64,000 bases of DNA from Ruegeria faecimaris (GTDB lineage: Bacteria > Pseudomonadota > Alphaproteobacteria > Rhodobacterales > Rhodobacteraceae), in assembly GCF_900182615.1 (NCBI RefSeq), contig NZ_FXTE01000003.1:124001-188000 (forward strand), in the 5' to 3' direction. This document shows, piece by piece, positions 27,274 through 36,849 of this stretch. The position numbers were made by a program, and so were the translations under genes. Position 1 is the stretch's first letter. Every line of letters starts with the position of its first letter. Under the pieces are notes generated by a model. It did no database searches, was not told where the DNA came from, and worked only from the letters and a program-made list of their open reading frames with translations.

Positions 27274-27363
27274 AACGGGGTAGGGGTGAGTTTGCCTCAA
27301 TATTGTTTTGAGTTGCGGCAATCCGACAGTGCGGACCCTGCCAGAGATATGCAGCAGTGCGGT

Positions 27364-30300
27364 TCAATGAAAATCCCGGCTTGGAAACAGCCGCTTTGCC
27401 TGATCCCGTGGGTGCATTGCCCTGGCAGGATAGCGGGATTTCTTCGGTGTATCATCAGTGCGGGACCCTTCGGTGCTTAGGACCTCTGGTTGCGGGTGCC
27501 CCAATTCGGAAAGCTTATGTGACATGTCCTGAACGTCCTGGGCGATCAGGTGCACGATAATCCCTTCACGCTGCAGATACCCTGTGATCCGCAGCAGGCG
27601 CCCGCCCATCACGGCCCGGCGGAAACGCTCATAAACCTTGGGCCAGACCACCACATTGCTGACCCCGGTTTCATCCTCTAGCGTCAGGAAAATTATGCCC
27701 GACGCCGTGCCCGGCCGCTGACGGGTGATAACCAGACCACAAACGCTGTGCCGCCCCAGGGGCACCTCTAGCAAGGCGACATGTGTGGTCAGCCCTGGCA
27801 GAGAGGGGCGCAGCAGTTCCATCGGGTGGGCCCGCAGGGTCAGGCGGGTGGCAACATAATCCTCGACCACCTCTTCGCCCAGCTGCATGGCGGGCAGGTT
27901 GACCGGGGGTTCGTGAACCGTTTCCCCGTCAATCGGATCATTGAACAAGGGCAGAGGTTTGGGGCTTTGAATGGCTTTGACCTGCCAGAGTGCATCGCGC
28001 CGGGTCAGCCCCATATCGGAAAAAGCGTCTGCCTCGGCCAAGCGCGTCAGTACATCAGGCCGCAGCCCCGCACGCAGCCACAGCGCCTCTGGATCCTGAT
28101 ATCCATTGCCGCGGGCGGCCTCAATCCAGCCGGCGTCTTCTTCCCTGAACCCCTTGATCTGGCGGAATCCCAGCCGCAGCGCCAGCGCGCCATCGGGGCG
28201 GCGTTCCAGTATATTGTCCCACTCGGAATGATTGACGCAGATGGGGCGGATTTCGACCCCATGCTCGCGGGCGTCGCGCACGATCTGAGCGGGCGCGTAA
28301 AACCCCATGGGTTGAGAGTTCAAAAGCGCGCAGGCAAAGATCGCCGGGTGATGGCGTTTCAGCCAGGCGGAGACATAGGCAAGCATGGCAAAGGCCGCCG
28401 CATGGCTTTCCGGGAACCCGTAATCGGCAAAGCCTTCGATCTGGGAAAAACACTGCTCGGCCACTTTGATGTCATAGCCGTTGCCCAGCATCCCATTGAT
28501 GAATTTATCCCGGAATGTGCCGATTGTGCCCATTCGCCGGAACGTAGCCAATGAGCGGCGCAGATGGTCGGCCTCTTCCGCCGTGAATCCGGCCCCGACC
28601 ACGGCAATCTGCATGGCCTGTTCCTGAAACAGGGGGACGCCCAATGTGCGCGCTGTCACCTGTTCCAGTTCCGGGCCAAAGGGTTCGGGGTTTTCCAGCC
28701 CATTGCGTCGCCGGATATAGGGCTTCACCATATCCCCTTGAATGGGGCCAGGGCGCACAATAGCAACTTCGATTATCAGGTCATAAAGCTCGCGGGGGCG
28801 CATCCGGGGCAGGAAATTCATCTGCGCCCGACTTTCGACCTGAAAGACGCCGATCGCATCCGCCCGGCAGAGCATGTCATATGTGGCGGTGTCGTCCTGA
28901 GGCACCTTGGCGATGCTCAGGGTCTGGCCTTCATGCTGTTGCAGCAGGCTAAAGGATTTGCGCAGACAACTGAGCATACCAAGCCCCAGCACATCGACTT
29001 TCAGGATGTTCAGAGCATCAATGTCATCTTTGTCCCAGCAGATGACGGTGCGGTTTTCCATTGCGGCATTTTCAATCGGGCAAAGCTCGTCCAGGCGTCC
29101 TTTGGTGATCACAAAACCACCAACATGCTGGGACAGATGGCGGGGAAAGCCGATGATTTCGCCAATCAGATGAATGGTTTGCATGAGGCGCCGGTCGCTG
29201 AGGTCCAGCCCCAGCTCGCGAATACGGTCCAGATCAACGCCGCCATTGCTCATGCCCCAGATCTGGCTCGACAGCCCAGCGGTTACATCCTGCGACAGCC
29301 CCATGACCTTGCCCACCTCGCGAATGGCTGCACGGGTGCGGAAATGGATGACAGTTGCGCAAAGACCAGCACGTTCGCGGCCATATTTCTCGTAAATCCA
29401 CTGGATCACCTCTTCACGCCGCTCATGCTCGAAATCGACATCAATATCCGGCGGCTCGCCCCGGTATCTGGATACGAACCGTTCAAAGACCATGGCGATC
29501 TGGTCGGGGCTGACATCCGTGATGCCCAAGAGGTAACAGAGCACCGAATTGGCCGCGGACCCGCGCCCCTGACACAGAATGCCCTGCGACCGGGCATATT
29601 GTACGATGTCATGTACAGTCAGGAAATAAGCGGGAAACTGCAGATCCGCGACCACCGCCAGTTCCTTGCGCATCAGCCCGACCACCGTGTCGGGCGGCCC
29701 TTCGGGGTACCGGCGCTGCAACCCTTCGTGTGCCAGACGTTCCAGACGCGTTTGCGGATGTTCCCCGCTTGCAATCTCATCGGGGTATTCATACGAAAGC
29801 TCCGCCAGATCAAAGCTGCACCTGTCGGCAATCTCCATCGTGCGCCGCAAGGCGCTGGGGTGATGGCGGAACAGCCGGACCAGATCCTGGCCGGATTTGA
29901 GGCGGCGTTCGGCATTGGGCAATGCGCGGGTGCCGATCTGATCAATCGTGATGTTTTCACGCATGCAGGTCAGGATATCGGCCAGTTGCTTGCGGTGGGC
30001 GCGGTGCATCAGCACATCCCCGACCGCCACCATGGGGGCGCAGCTTTTCTGCGCCAGTTGGGCGCATTCGGCCAGATAGGTCTGATCGCTGCCGTCATAG
30101 CGTGGCACTGCACCCAGAAAAACATGATTGGGAAATCGTCGCCGCACGGTTTGAATATCCGATGCGGCCTCTGACAGGGTGGTCTGGGGCAGGGCGATCA
30201 GGATCATGCCCTTGCAGGCCGTCAGCATGTCTTGCGTATAGAGCTCGCAATCACCCTTATCCGCACGCCGCTTGCCCAACGTCAGCAGGCGGGCCAAGCG

Positions 30301-30738
30301 TTTGTAGGCTGCCAGATCACAGGGCAACGCCACCCAATCTACCGCACTGTCGCGCAGCAGCAGCCGGCAGCCGGTAATCAGTTTAGGCAGAACAGTGCAG
30401 TCCGGTTTCGGAAGCGCCTGCCTGTGGCCAACCTCTTGCCGGGAAGAGGCATCAACACGATGTTCGGATCTGATTTGAAGGGGCTGTTTGGTCTGCCGCT
30501 TAAGCTCTCGCAGTGCCGACCATGCGCGCACAACCCCTGCCAATGAATTGTGATCCGTGATGGCTATTGCCGACAATCCCAGCTCGGCGGCGCGCAGGAC
30601 GAGCTCTTCGGGGTGGGAGGCCCCGGTCAGAAAGGTGAAATTCGTGGTGACGCACAGTTCGGCATACCCCAGCCCCTGTGCATGGGGTTTTGGCATGTGG
30701 CGATGCAGGGCGTCTATCGGGCGGTTTGCGGCGATCAT
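27364..30738 (-). CDS. dnaE2: Error-prone DNA polymerase III alpha subunit
   Basis: 1124 residues, the usual DnaE2 size. An N-terminal PHP domain (YAELCVTTNFTFLTGASHPEELV) precedes the polymerase core. The catalytic PDIDVDFEHERREEVI lies near residue 430, and GRGSAANSVLCYLLGIT precedes it. Tandem HhH and OB domains follow (HSVCGLVITRQRPGT). DnaE2 does translesion synthesis with ImuB during the SOS response. Its ATG overlaps the imuB stop by four bases. Relatives in actinobacteria and alphaproteobacteria cause damage-induced mutation. Confidence 0.96.
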   Translation of the reverse strand: MIAANRPIDALHRHMPKPHAQGLGYAELCVTTNFTFLTGASHPEELVLRAAELGLSAIAITDHNSLAGVVRAWSALRELKRQTKQPLQIRSEHRVDASSRQEVGHRQALPKPDCTVLPKLITGCRLLLRDSAVDWVALPCDLAAYKRLARLLTLGKRRADKGDCELYTQDMLTACKGMILIALPQTTLSEAASDIQTVRRRFPNHVFLGAVPRYDGSDQTYLAECAQLAQKSCAPMVAVGDVLMHRAHRKQLADILTCMRENITIDQIGTRALPNAERRLKSGQDLVRLFRHHPSALRRTMEIADRCSFDLAELSYEYPDEIASGEHPQTRLERLAHEGLQRRYPEGPPDTVVGLMRKELAVVADLQFPAYFLTVHDIVQYARSQGILCQGRGSAANSVLCYLLGITDVSPDQIAMVFERFVSRYRGEPPDIDVDFEHERREEVIQWIYEKYGRERAGLCATVIHFRTRAAIREVGKVMGLSQDVTAGLSSQIWGMSNGGVDLDRIRELGLDLSDRRLMQTIHLIGEIIGFPRHLSQHVGGFVITKGRLDELCPIENAAMENRTVICWDKDDIDALNILKVDVLGLGMLSCLRKSFSLLQQHEGQTLSIAKVPQDDTATYDMLCRADAIGVFQVESRAQMNFLPRMRPRELYDLIIEVAIVRPGPIQGDMVKPYIRRRNGLENPEPFGPELEQVTARTLGVPLFQEQAMQIAVVGAGFTAEEADHLRRSLATFRRMGTIGTFRDKFINGMLGNGYDIKVAEQCFSQIEGFADYGFPESHAAAFAMLAYVSAWLKRHHPAIFACALLNSQPMGFYAPAQIVRDAREHGVEIRPICVNHSEWDNILERRPDGALALRLGFRQIKGFREEDAGWIEAARGNGYQDPEALWLRAGLRPDVLTRLAEADAFSDMGLTRRDALWQVKAIQSPKPLPLFNDPIDGETVHEPPVNLPAMQLGEEVVEDYVATRLTLRAHPMELLRPSLPGLTTHVALLEVPLGRHSVCGLVITRQRPGTASGIIFLTLEDETGVSNVVVWPKVYERFRRAVMGGRLLRITGYLQREGIIVHLIAQDVQDMSHKLSELGHPQPEVLSTEGSRTDDTPKKSRYPARAMHPRDQAKRLFPSRDFH

Positions 30739-32213
30739 GCGAACTCTCCCTGTACAAACCAGCCCGGATTCTGAGGCGTGTAAAACAGCCAGAGCCTGCG
30801 CCCCTGCGTGGTTTCCACTCGCCAGTAATCCCGCAGACCGGACCGCCAGCTTTCATCCTGATGCCACCACTCGGGCGCGATGCGTTCGGGGCCCGTGGCA
30901 TGGCCGGTTGTCAGGGACATACGTCTCCAGCGGAACCGCGCGGGCGGATGCGGGCCGGTTGCCGCAATAGGTTCGGGTGGAAACAGGTAGAGCGGGCGTG
31001 GGTTCAGGATGCTCCAGCCGCTGGAGGGGTTGGAATAGGCGGCGGCCGCGATGATGAAACTGTGTTCGGGAATATGGCTGTCCGCAGGTAGGAAACGCTG
31101 TATGTTTTCAAGCCCGACCCGGGTGCCCAGCCGGGTGATCAGGTCATCCAGCCGGCTCTTGCTGTGGTCCGACACATGGCTGATTTGTTGTACTGGCAGC
31201 GCTTCAACCCCGGTGGCCTCCAACCGCATTTGATCAATGCCAAAACCGGCATCTATTTCCCCCAAACCGCGTTCGAACAAAGACAGGATACGCTGAGGAT
31301 CGCGCAGAGGTCGGGCCAGACGCAGTTCAACCTGCTGGCAGTCCTGGTCCACCCGACGCAATGTCATGCAAAGTTTCCGGGCGCCCATCTCTTGCGCCTT
31401 CAGCTTGGTGCAGAGCTGGGCCAACAGCCGTTCGGTACCAGCCATCACGTCCGACAGTAATCCGATGGAGTCCGGCAGGGTCATGCGCACCGCGTAATGG
31501 GGGGGATCGGACAGCGGCGTGATTGCTTCGGGTTGCGCGCCCAGAGCCTGATCCAGCCTGAGCAGCAGACCGGGACCAAAACGCCGTGTCAGCGGTGCGC
31601 GCGGTGCTGCCGCCAATGTACCAATTTTGCGCAGGCCCATGCGCTGTAAGGCGACCGAGGTCTTCTCATCCAGACGCAAGGCCGCCACCGGCAGCGACTT
31701 TAGGGCCGTCAGCATATTGCCAGAGGCTGCGACCCCCTCGTTATAACGGGCAAGCGCCCAAGCCGCACCGCGCGTATCCCCCAACCCGATCTGCACCCAG
31801 AGCCCTGCGCGCGCAAACCGTCCGCGCATATCAGCCAACATCGCCTCTTCGCCGCCAAAGAGATGGGCTGACCCGGTGACGTCAAGCACCAGCCCATCCT
31901 CGCCTTCCATCCCCACCCAGGGGCAATAGCGCGTTGCCCAGCGACGCAGGATGTGCAGGAAACGCATATCGGCCTGAGGATCGGCTGTGCAGCTTTGCAA
32001 AGCGGGGCAAAAGGCGCGCGCATCCGCATAGGACATGCCCTGATGCAGCCCCTGTTCCGCAGCCTGAGCGTTCAGACAATAAATACGATTGGCATTCTGT
32101 TGTTTGAGCGTCAGGACAAAGGGCCCATTCACCAGGCGTCGACGCAGAACCCGGTCGCTTGCCAACCGAGGAAACCACAATGAAACGACGCGACGCTGCA
32201 TTCCATCGAACAT
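30735..32213 (-). CDS. imuB: Inactive Y-family polymerase-like protein ImuB
   Basis: About 492 residues. RRVVSLWFPRLASDRVLRR lacks the first catalytic Asp of Y-family polymerases, and LVLDVTGSAHLFGGEEAML and LPVAALRLDEKTSVALQRMG are typical of ImuB. The long C-terminal tail should bind the sliding clamp and DnaE2. Candidate starts are TTG 32225, ATG 32213 and ATG 32201; none has a strong SD, and 32213 is chosen as the first ATG after the SOS box. No imuA lies upstream, where many relatives have it. Confidence 0.9.
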   Translation of the reverse strand: MFDGMQRRVVSLWFPRLASDRVLRRRLVNGPFVLTLKQQNANRIYCLNAQAAEQGLHQGMSYADARAFCPALQSCTADPQADMRFLHILRRWATRYCPWVGMEGEDGLVLDVTGSAHLFGGEEAMLADMRGRFARAGLWVQIGLGDTRGAAWALARYNEGVAASGNMLTALKSLPVAALRLDEKTSVALQRMGLRKIGTLAAAPRAPLTRRFGPGLLLRLDQALGAQPEAITPLSDPPHYAVRMTLPDSIGLLSDVMAGTERLLAQLCTKLKAQEMGARKLCMTLRRVDQDCQQVELRLARPLRDPQRILSLFERGLGEIDAGFGIDQMRLEATGVEALPVQQISHVSDHSKSRLDDLITRLGTRVGLENIQRFLPADSHIPEHSFIIAAAAYSNPSSGWSILNPRPLYLFPPEPIAATGPHPPARFRWRRMSLTTGHATGPERIAPEWWHQDESWRSGLRDYWRVETTQGRRLWLFYTPQNPGWFVQGEFA

Positions 32214-32228
32214 GCCAGATACCAATAT

Positions 32229-32243
32229 GTTCTTGATTTGTTC
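32229..32243 (-). promoter_or_regulatory. LexA SOS box, alphaproteobacterial type
   Basis: GTTC-TTGATTT-GTTC is a perfect direct repeat of GTTC with seven bases between, the known alphaproteobacterial LexA operator. It ends 15 bases before the imuB ATG at 32213, a position where bound LexA would block transcription of imuB-dnaE2. Confidence 0.85.
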
Positions 32244-32414
32244 TTTTTATGCTTCCGCTTTTACAGAGTCGAGTCTTTTGGATCAAACGCCGGCAGATAG
32301 TACCACCGGGACTAAGTTGTTTCGGCTTCGAAGGGAAGGTCGGCCCTTTTAGGCATCAAACCGCGGCAGCCATTATTCGGACTCTCATTCCTGTCGCAAA
32401 AATCTTTGGATCTT

Positions 32415-32449
32415 GAAAAAAGACAGGGCCGGTCCAAAGACCGGCCCTG
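32415..32449 (-). terminator. Rho-independent terminator of the LysM/kinase operon
   Basis: A perfect 11-bp GC-rich stem (32424-32434 with 32439-32449), four-base loop, followed on the minus strand by TCTTTTTTC. It lies 22 bases past the stop of the second LysM gene and so marks the 3' end of the signalling operon. Confidence 0.9.
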
Positions 32450-32471
32450 CGACTGTTCATATGTATCGGTA

Positions 32472-33578
32472 TTAGTTTGACGCGGCGTTCAGCTTTTCGT
32501 TCTGTTCACGCAGCGTGTCCGAAATGATCGCGTACCATTCGCCGGATTCACGCATTTCGTTCAGGCCCTTGTTGACCATAGCGATGTATTCGCGTGCAAA
32601 CGGGTTGGTGCGGTGCGCAAGGAAGCTCATCGAGGACAGCGTGGAAACATAGGGGTTTTCTACGATATCTTCCGAGGTCAGGCCCATGTCCTTCATGGTT
32701 GCAGCGAAAAGATCGACCTCGAACGCGGCCACATCGGCTGAGCCGGTCAAAACGGCATCCAGACACTCGCGGGCCGAGCTGGGGTGAACCAACGTCAGGT
32801 TATCGGAATTCAAGCCGACTTCTTCAAGTACAACCATGCTCCAGCCGTCCATACGACACAAGGTTGCACCTTTGAGGTCTTCGAAGGCCGTCGCTTGTGA
32901 GTATTCGCTTTCCGGCAGAGTGAAGAAGCCGCCGACGATGTCATAGACCGGAACCGAAGCAACAAACTCGTTGCACCGGGATTCAGTCGCTGCAGACCAC
33001 TCATAGGTGTGGTTTGTACAATCTGGAACTGTCCAGGCGATCGAGATGTCGAATGCGCCGAGCGGCAAGAGAGTTTCCAAATGCGAAGTCCAATCGTCGA
33101 CAAAGCTGACCGAGAAATCTCGGCTGTTGCCGGCACGCTGAAGACTTGTGGTCGCCAGGCGGGTCATGATCCCACCACCACTCAGACTTTCGGTTGTGAA
33201 TGGCTCCCATCCGTTGCCCGCTACCAACTTGATTGGCGGGGCGTAGACGTTCGAACGTTTCACACTGGCCGCACGCTTTTCTTCTGCTGCGATCAGTTCC
33301 TGTGCTGACTGGCCATTCGGCAGACTACCGTCTTCACAGGGCAGGGACAGAACCAATCCAGGCGCCAGCGCGTTTGGGTTGGTGATGATGTTGCGGTTGG
33401 CGTTGAAGATCGGCTGATAGTTCGAGGTGCCATAAGCCGCGATGGCGATGGTCGCCATCGTGTCACCATCCGCGACGGTATAGTTGCTACAGGCTTCCTG
33501 TGCTGCGGCAGCTCCGGCGCTCAGGGCGGTGACGGCGGTGGCCGAAATCACGACTTTCTTCAGGTTAAATTTATACAT
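32472..33578 (-). CDS. Periplasmic LysM plus solute-binding-fold protein (second copy)
   Basis: About 368 residues. Signal peptide (1 to about 26, ending AAAAQ) is followed by a LysM domain (CSNYTVADGDTMATIAIAAYG to VLSLPC, about 28-78, with two flanking Cys). A type-3 periplasmic binding-protein fold follows (about 100-360: PIKLVAGNGWEPFTTE, VSFVDDWTSHLETLLPLG, DVAAFEVDLFAATM). LysM binds peptidoglycan; the SBP fold may sense or hold a small molecule. It is a paralog of the next gene upstream and lacks its Ala-rich linker. ATG 33578 has GGAGGAA eight bases before it. No transporter permease is nearby, so a sensor role is more likely than import. Confidence 0.85.
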   Translation of the reverse strand: MYKFNLKKVVISATAVTALSAGAAAAQEACSNYTVADGDTMATIAIAAYGTSNYQPIFNANRNIITNPNALAPGLVLSLPCEDGSLPNGQSAQELIAAEEKRAASVKRSNVYAPPIKLVAGNGWEPFTTESLSGGGIMTRLATTSLQRAGNSRDFSVSFVDDWTSHLETLLPLGAFDISIAWTVPDCTNHTYEWSAATESRCNEFVASVPVYDIVGGFFTLPESEYSQATAFEDLKGATLCRMDGWSMVVLEEVGLNSDNLTLVHPSSARECLDAVLTGSADVAAFEVDLFAATMKDMGLTSEDIVENPYVSTLSSMSFLAHRTNPFAREYIAMVNKGLNEMRESGEWYAIISDTLREQNEKLNAASN

Positions 33579-33622
33579 GTCCACTTCCTCCAGACTTTTT
33601 TGAGTTTAGGCCAATAAGGGCC

Positions 33623-34864
33623 TTAGCCATTTTCCATTTGATAACGCAGAGCGGTTGAGACGATGTCGCGCCACTCTCCTGATTGCTGCATGATCGCCAG
33701 ACCCTGATTAAGCGTTTCAAGGATCGCTTCTCCATCAGGATTATCCTTGTGAGTCATGATGTTAAGAGACTTGATCGCTGCCAAGTTGGGGTTTTCTACA
33801 ATGCGATGCTCGTAACCCAGCCGACCGATTGCCTCGACGGCCAGATGGGCCTCAATTGCGGCGATGTCGGCGGTTCCATCCATCAATGCATGGAAACATT
33901 CATCCGGCGAAACCGGGCGCAGCATCGTGATCGCGGGCTCGTACAGCCCCACCGCGTCCATATGCGACAGGGACCAGCCCTCGGGTCGGCAGATGGTTGC
34001 ACCGGCAAAGTCCGCATATGTCAGGGTCTCTTCATAGCCCGAACCTTCGCGAGCAAAGAACGTGTCCACAACTTCATAGAACGGGTTCGAGAAATTGTAG
34101 GTTTCACAACGTGAACGGTCATTTTCAGACAGTGCATCTGCGTCGTCACAATCTGGACGCGACCACGGGAAGGTTGCGTCAAATGCCAGCGTCGGCATCA
34201 ACAGATCCAGATGTGAAGACCAGTCATTGACGAACTGGATCTTGTAGGACTGTTCCGGCGCTGCGCGCAACATCGCGGTTTCAACAAGATTTGTATATAG
34301 ACCACGATGCGGCAGAGCTTCATCCGTGAACGGGGAATAGTTGCCGCCAGTGATCAAAATCAACTGACGGTCCCGGATTTCAGGACGTTCACCGGTACCT
34401 GCATTGCGGATTAGGGCAGCACCTTCAGCACGCGCGGCCTCGATCTCATCCTTGGCCGCAGCCTTGGCGGCGATGACCGCCTCTGCTTTGGCTTCGGCCA
34501 CGCGGGACTCGGCTTCGGCGATAGCTTTGGCAGCGCGATCTTCCGCAGCCTTGACAAGTTCGGCGGCCATTTCGGCGGCCATTGCTTCGGCCTCTGTCTG
34601 CGGCACGGCAGCTGCGCGCCCGATATCTTCCAAACACGGCAGGGTCAAAACGTCGCCGACGCGGATGACATTGGGATTATTTCCGATTACATCGCGGTTT
34701 GCCTCGAAGATGATCCGAAAATCTTCGGTCGAATAGACTGCGATGGTCAGTTCCCGCAGGCTGTCGCCTCGCTGGATTTCATAGGTTGAGCATGCTTCTT
34801 GTGCCGAAGCAGCGCCCGTCGCGGCAGCTAGTGCCAGGCTGGATATGATCAGATGGAGTTTCAT
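33623..34864 (-). CDS. Periplasmic LysM plus solute-binding-fold protein (first copy)
   Basis: About 413 residues. Signal peptide (about 1-21, ending ASAQ), LysM (CSTYEIQRGDSLRELTIAVYS to VLTLPC, about 24-75), then an Ala/Glu-rich helical linker (about 85-145) absent from the paralog downstream. A C-terminal SBP_bac_3-like fold follows (about 155-405: LILITGGNYSPFTDEALPH, IQFVNDWSSHLDLLMPTLAFD, DIAAIEAHLAVEAIG). The two copies share the NDWSSHL/DDWTSHL and WSxPDC landmarks. Its start lies 20 bases past the PP2C stop, so it is in the kinase-phosphatase operon. Likely an envelope sensor; ligand unknown. Confidence 0.85.
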   Translation of the reverse strand: MKLHLIISSLALAAATGAASAQEACSTYEIQRGDSLRELTIAVYSTEDFRIIFEANRDVIGNNPNVIRVGDVLTLPCLEDIGRAAAVPQTEAEAMAAEMAAELVKAAEDRAAKAIAEAESRVAEAKAEAVIAAKAAAKDEIEAARAEGAALIRNAGTGERPEIRDRQLILITGGNYSPFTDEALPHRGLYTNLVETAMLRAAPEQSYKIQFVNDWSSHLDLLMPTLAFDATFPWSRPDCDDADALSENDRSRCETYNFSNPFYEVVDTFFAREGSGYEETLTYADFAGATICRPEGWSLSHMDAVGLYEPAITMLRPVSPDECFHALMDGTADIAAIEAHLAVEAIGRLGYEHRIVENPNLAAIKSLNIMTHKDNPDGEAILETLNQGLAIMQQSGEWRDIVSTALRYQMENG

Positions 34865-34883
34865 TGGTCCGGTTGCTTTGCCT

Positions 34884-35672
34884 CTAGTCGTTTCTTCTGA
34901 GTTTGATGACGCCAATCGACGTATTGTCTTGATCCGGGTCGTTCCTGGTTCTCAGTGCCCGCAACAGCGCATCCGCAATATCTTGAGCCAGCGCATCCTC
35001 GTTTTCCTCAAGAATTGCCTGAATTTCTGTGTTGCTCAGATATTGCAGACCATCACTTCCCACGATCAGCACATCCGCGGTGCTAAGACCCAATGGTTCT
35101 TCCGGGCAATCGACCTTGGGAATTGCGGCGCCCATTATCACCGAAGTCAGTTGGTTTCGGTCGGGGTGAGACGACGCCTGGTCTGGCGTAAGGGTACCTG
35201 CAGCAACCTGAGCATCAATCATCGGAGCCATCGAATGGTCTTCGTTGATTTGGCTGAGAGTACGGTCGCGATAGAGATATAGGGGGCTGTCGCCAATCGA
35301 AATCCAGAAGACGCGATTATCCAGCAGCAAAACTCCCAACATGGTTGATCCCATGTTGAAATCTTCACCCTGCTCCTCGCAGTAGGTCGAAATCGCGGCA
35401 TTTGCCTGCATGGCTGCCAAGGGTAAGGCGTCGATCAGCGCTGTCTCAGCCGGAGCGTCTGCTTCAAGTTCGGTATCCAGTGCATCGCGCCAGGCTTTGA
35501 CCACCAGCTCAGATGCCACTTCTCCTGCCGCATGCCCACCCATTCCGTCCGCAACGATGACATAGCCCGCATCCGCCGCGTCGAACATACGCGACGCGAC
35601 CGCGTCTTCCTGCGTGTCGCGCTGACCCTGATCCAGGATCAGCGCAAGATCATATGCCGGGGTCGCCAGCAT
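34884..35672 (-). CDS. PP2C-family Ser/Thr protein phosphatase
   Basis: 262 residues, catalytic domain only. Metal-binding landmarks are all visible: DQGQRDTQEDA near the N-terminus, VIVADGMGGHAAGE, FWISIGDSPLYLYRD, LIVGSDGLQYL and DQDNTSIGVI at the end. It should reverse phosphorylation by the membrane kinase two genes upstream. ATG 35672 lies three bases past the FHA stop. Confidence 0.92.
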   Translation of the reverse strand: MLATPAYDLALILDQGQRDTQEDAVASRMFDAADAGYVIVADGMGGHAAGEVASELVVKAWRDALDTELEADAPAETALIDALPLAAMQANAAISTYCEEQGEDFNMGSTMLGVLLLDNRVFWISIGDSPLYLYRDRTLSQINEDHSMAPMIDAQVAAGTLTPDQASSHPDRNQLTSVIMGAAIPKVDCPEEPLGLSTADVLIVGSDGLQYLSNTEIQAILEENEDALAQDIADALLRALRTRNDPDQDNTSIGVIKLRRND

Positions 35673-35675
35673 CAA

Positions 35676-36647
35676 TTAAGCATCCCGCCAATCAAAGCCG
35701 TCATCGCAGAAGGCTGCAAAACGGATTGAGGTTTCACTGATCCGGATAAGATCGCCAGTGGAGAGTGGAACCGTGCTGAGAACGGGTTTGCCGTTCAGGC
35801 GCACCAGATTGGCCTTGCCGCCATGGCCCAAATAGCATTTGCGGTCTTCCGGGTCATAGGCAATTACAGCATGGTTGCTGCGGGAAATCCCAGTGTCGCC
35901 AAAGTCCAGCTGGATCGCCTGATCATCATTACGCCCAATCTGCATCAGGCCTTCTGTCAGCGTAACGCTGGAACCGCGGCCGGGGCCGGAAGTTACAACA
36001 AGCCATCCTACCGGGAATGTCGCCTGCGCTGCCTCGGTCTTGGCCATAGCCACCGGCTCGGCTGATTCCATCAGGTCCTGAACATGCGTATCCGCGCGCT
36101 CGAAGCCCAGGAAGGTGGTTTTCACACGGCTGCGTCTGTCTTCTTTTGCCGCAGGAGCAGGCTGAGGTTGTGCCTCGACCTTTGGGGCAGAAGGCGCTTC
36201 TGGTTCCGGATCAACTGTCTCGACGACTACGTCTACGACCGGTTCTTCCATCGCCATTTCAGGCGCGGGATCTTCAATCGTGGCTGTCAGTTCTTCGGTT
36301 GACACATGCAGTGTCACAACCGGTTCGTCGTCCTTTGGGTCGGCATCAACTGTAACCTCGGTGGCGCTTTGCACTTCGGCGACCACTTCCTCGACGATAA
36401 TCTCATCGGCAGTGGCTTGTTCTGCTTCGGAGAACTCCGGCATCTTGTCTTCGGGTAATAGTTCTTCGCTTTCATCGTAGCTATCAGCGGTAGTGTTGCC
36501 GCCTGCCAGTGCATTACGAAGTGCGTTGAAATCCGCAATCGGTTCAGCGTTATCAGACTCAGGTGCCGCGACCTCCTCGGTTTCGGTCTCTTGAGGTTTG
36601 CCGGCACCTTCGAGAAGCCGGCTAAGGGGGCTTTTATATTTAAACAT
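35676..36647 (-). CDS. FHA domain protein
   Basis: About 323 residues. The first 200 are acidic, Glu/Pro/Val-rich and probably disordered. The C-terminal FHA domain (about 220-320) has MQIGRNDDQAIQL, the phosphothreonine-binding ISRSNHAV and LVRLNGKPV. It has no membrane segment. It should read phospho-Thr marks set by the adjacent kinase and act as adaptor between kinase and GTPases or LysM proteins. ATG 36647 has AAGGTG upstream; an in-frame GTG at 36674 is less likely. Confidence 0.9.
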   Translation of the reverse strand: MFKYKSPLSRLLEGAGKPQETETEEVAAPESDNAEPIADFNALRNALAGGNTTADSYDESEELLPEDKMPEFSEAEQATADEIIVEEVVAEVQSATEVTVDADPKDDEPVVTLHVSTEELTATIEDPAPEMAMEEPVVDVVVETVDPEPEAPSAPKVEAQPQPAPAAKEDRRSRVKTTFLGFERADTHVQDLMESAEPVAMAKTEAAQATFPVGWLVVTSGPGRGSSVTLTEGLMQIGRNDDQAIQLDFGDTGISRSNHAVIAYDPEDRKCYLGHGGKANLVRLNGKPVLSTVPLSTGDLIRISETSIRFAAFCDDGFDWRDA

Positions 36648-36849
36648 GGTGTCGACACCTTTGTTTCTTGGCACAGGATCTACGTCCCATGGGGCTGCTA
36701 CTCACCTCTGCACGTTCGGTACACAGGCACTGATGATTGGGAACAAAAAACTCATTTACCTTCTGCGACGGGCCGGTCCCCGTCAGAGTGATGGCTTTCG
36801 CTTCACTCTCAGCAAACACACACAGGCAGATCACAATCAGACCGGATCA

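Noticed and set aside
28564..30174. 536-codon open frame on the plus strand
   Set aside because: It lies wholly antisense to dnaE2, whose family motifs are clear; such frames are common opposite GC-rich genes and its translation shows no domain.
31882..32286. Possible imuA in the minus-strand frame ahead of imuB
   Set aside because: It overlaps the conserved ImuB N-terminal coding region and shows no ImuA/SulA-like pattern; it is a frame shadow.
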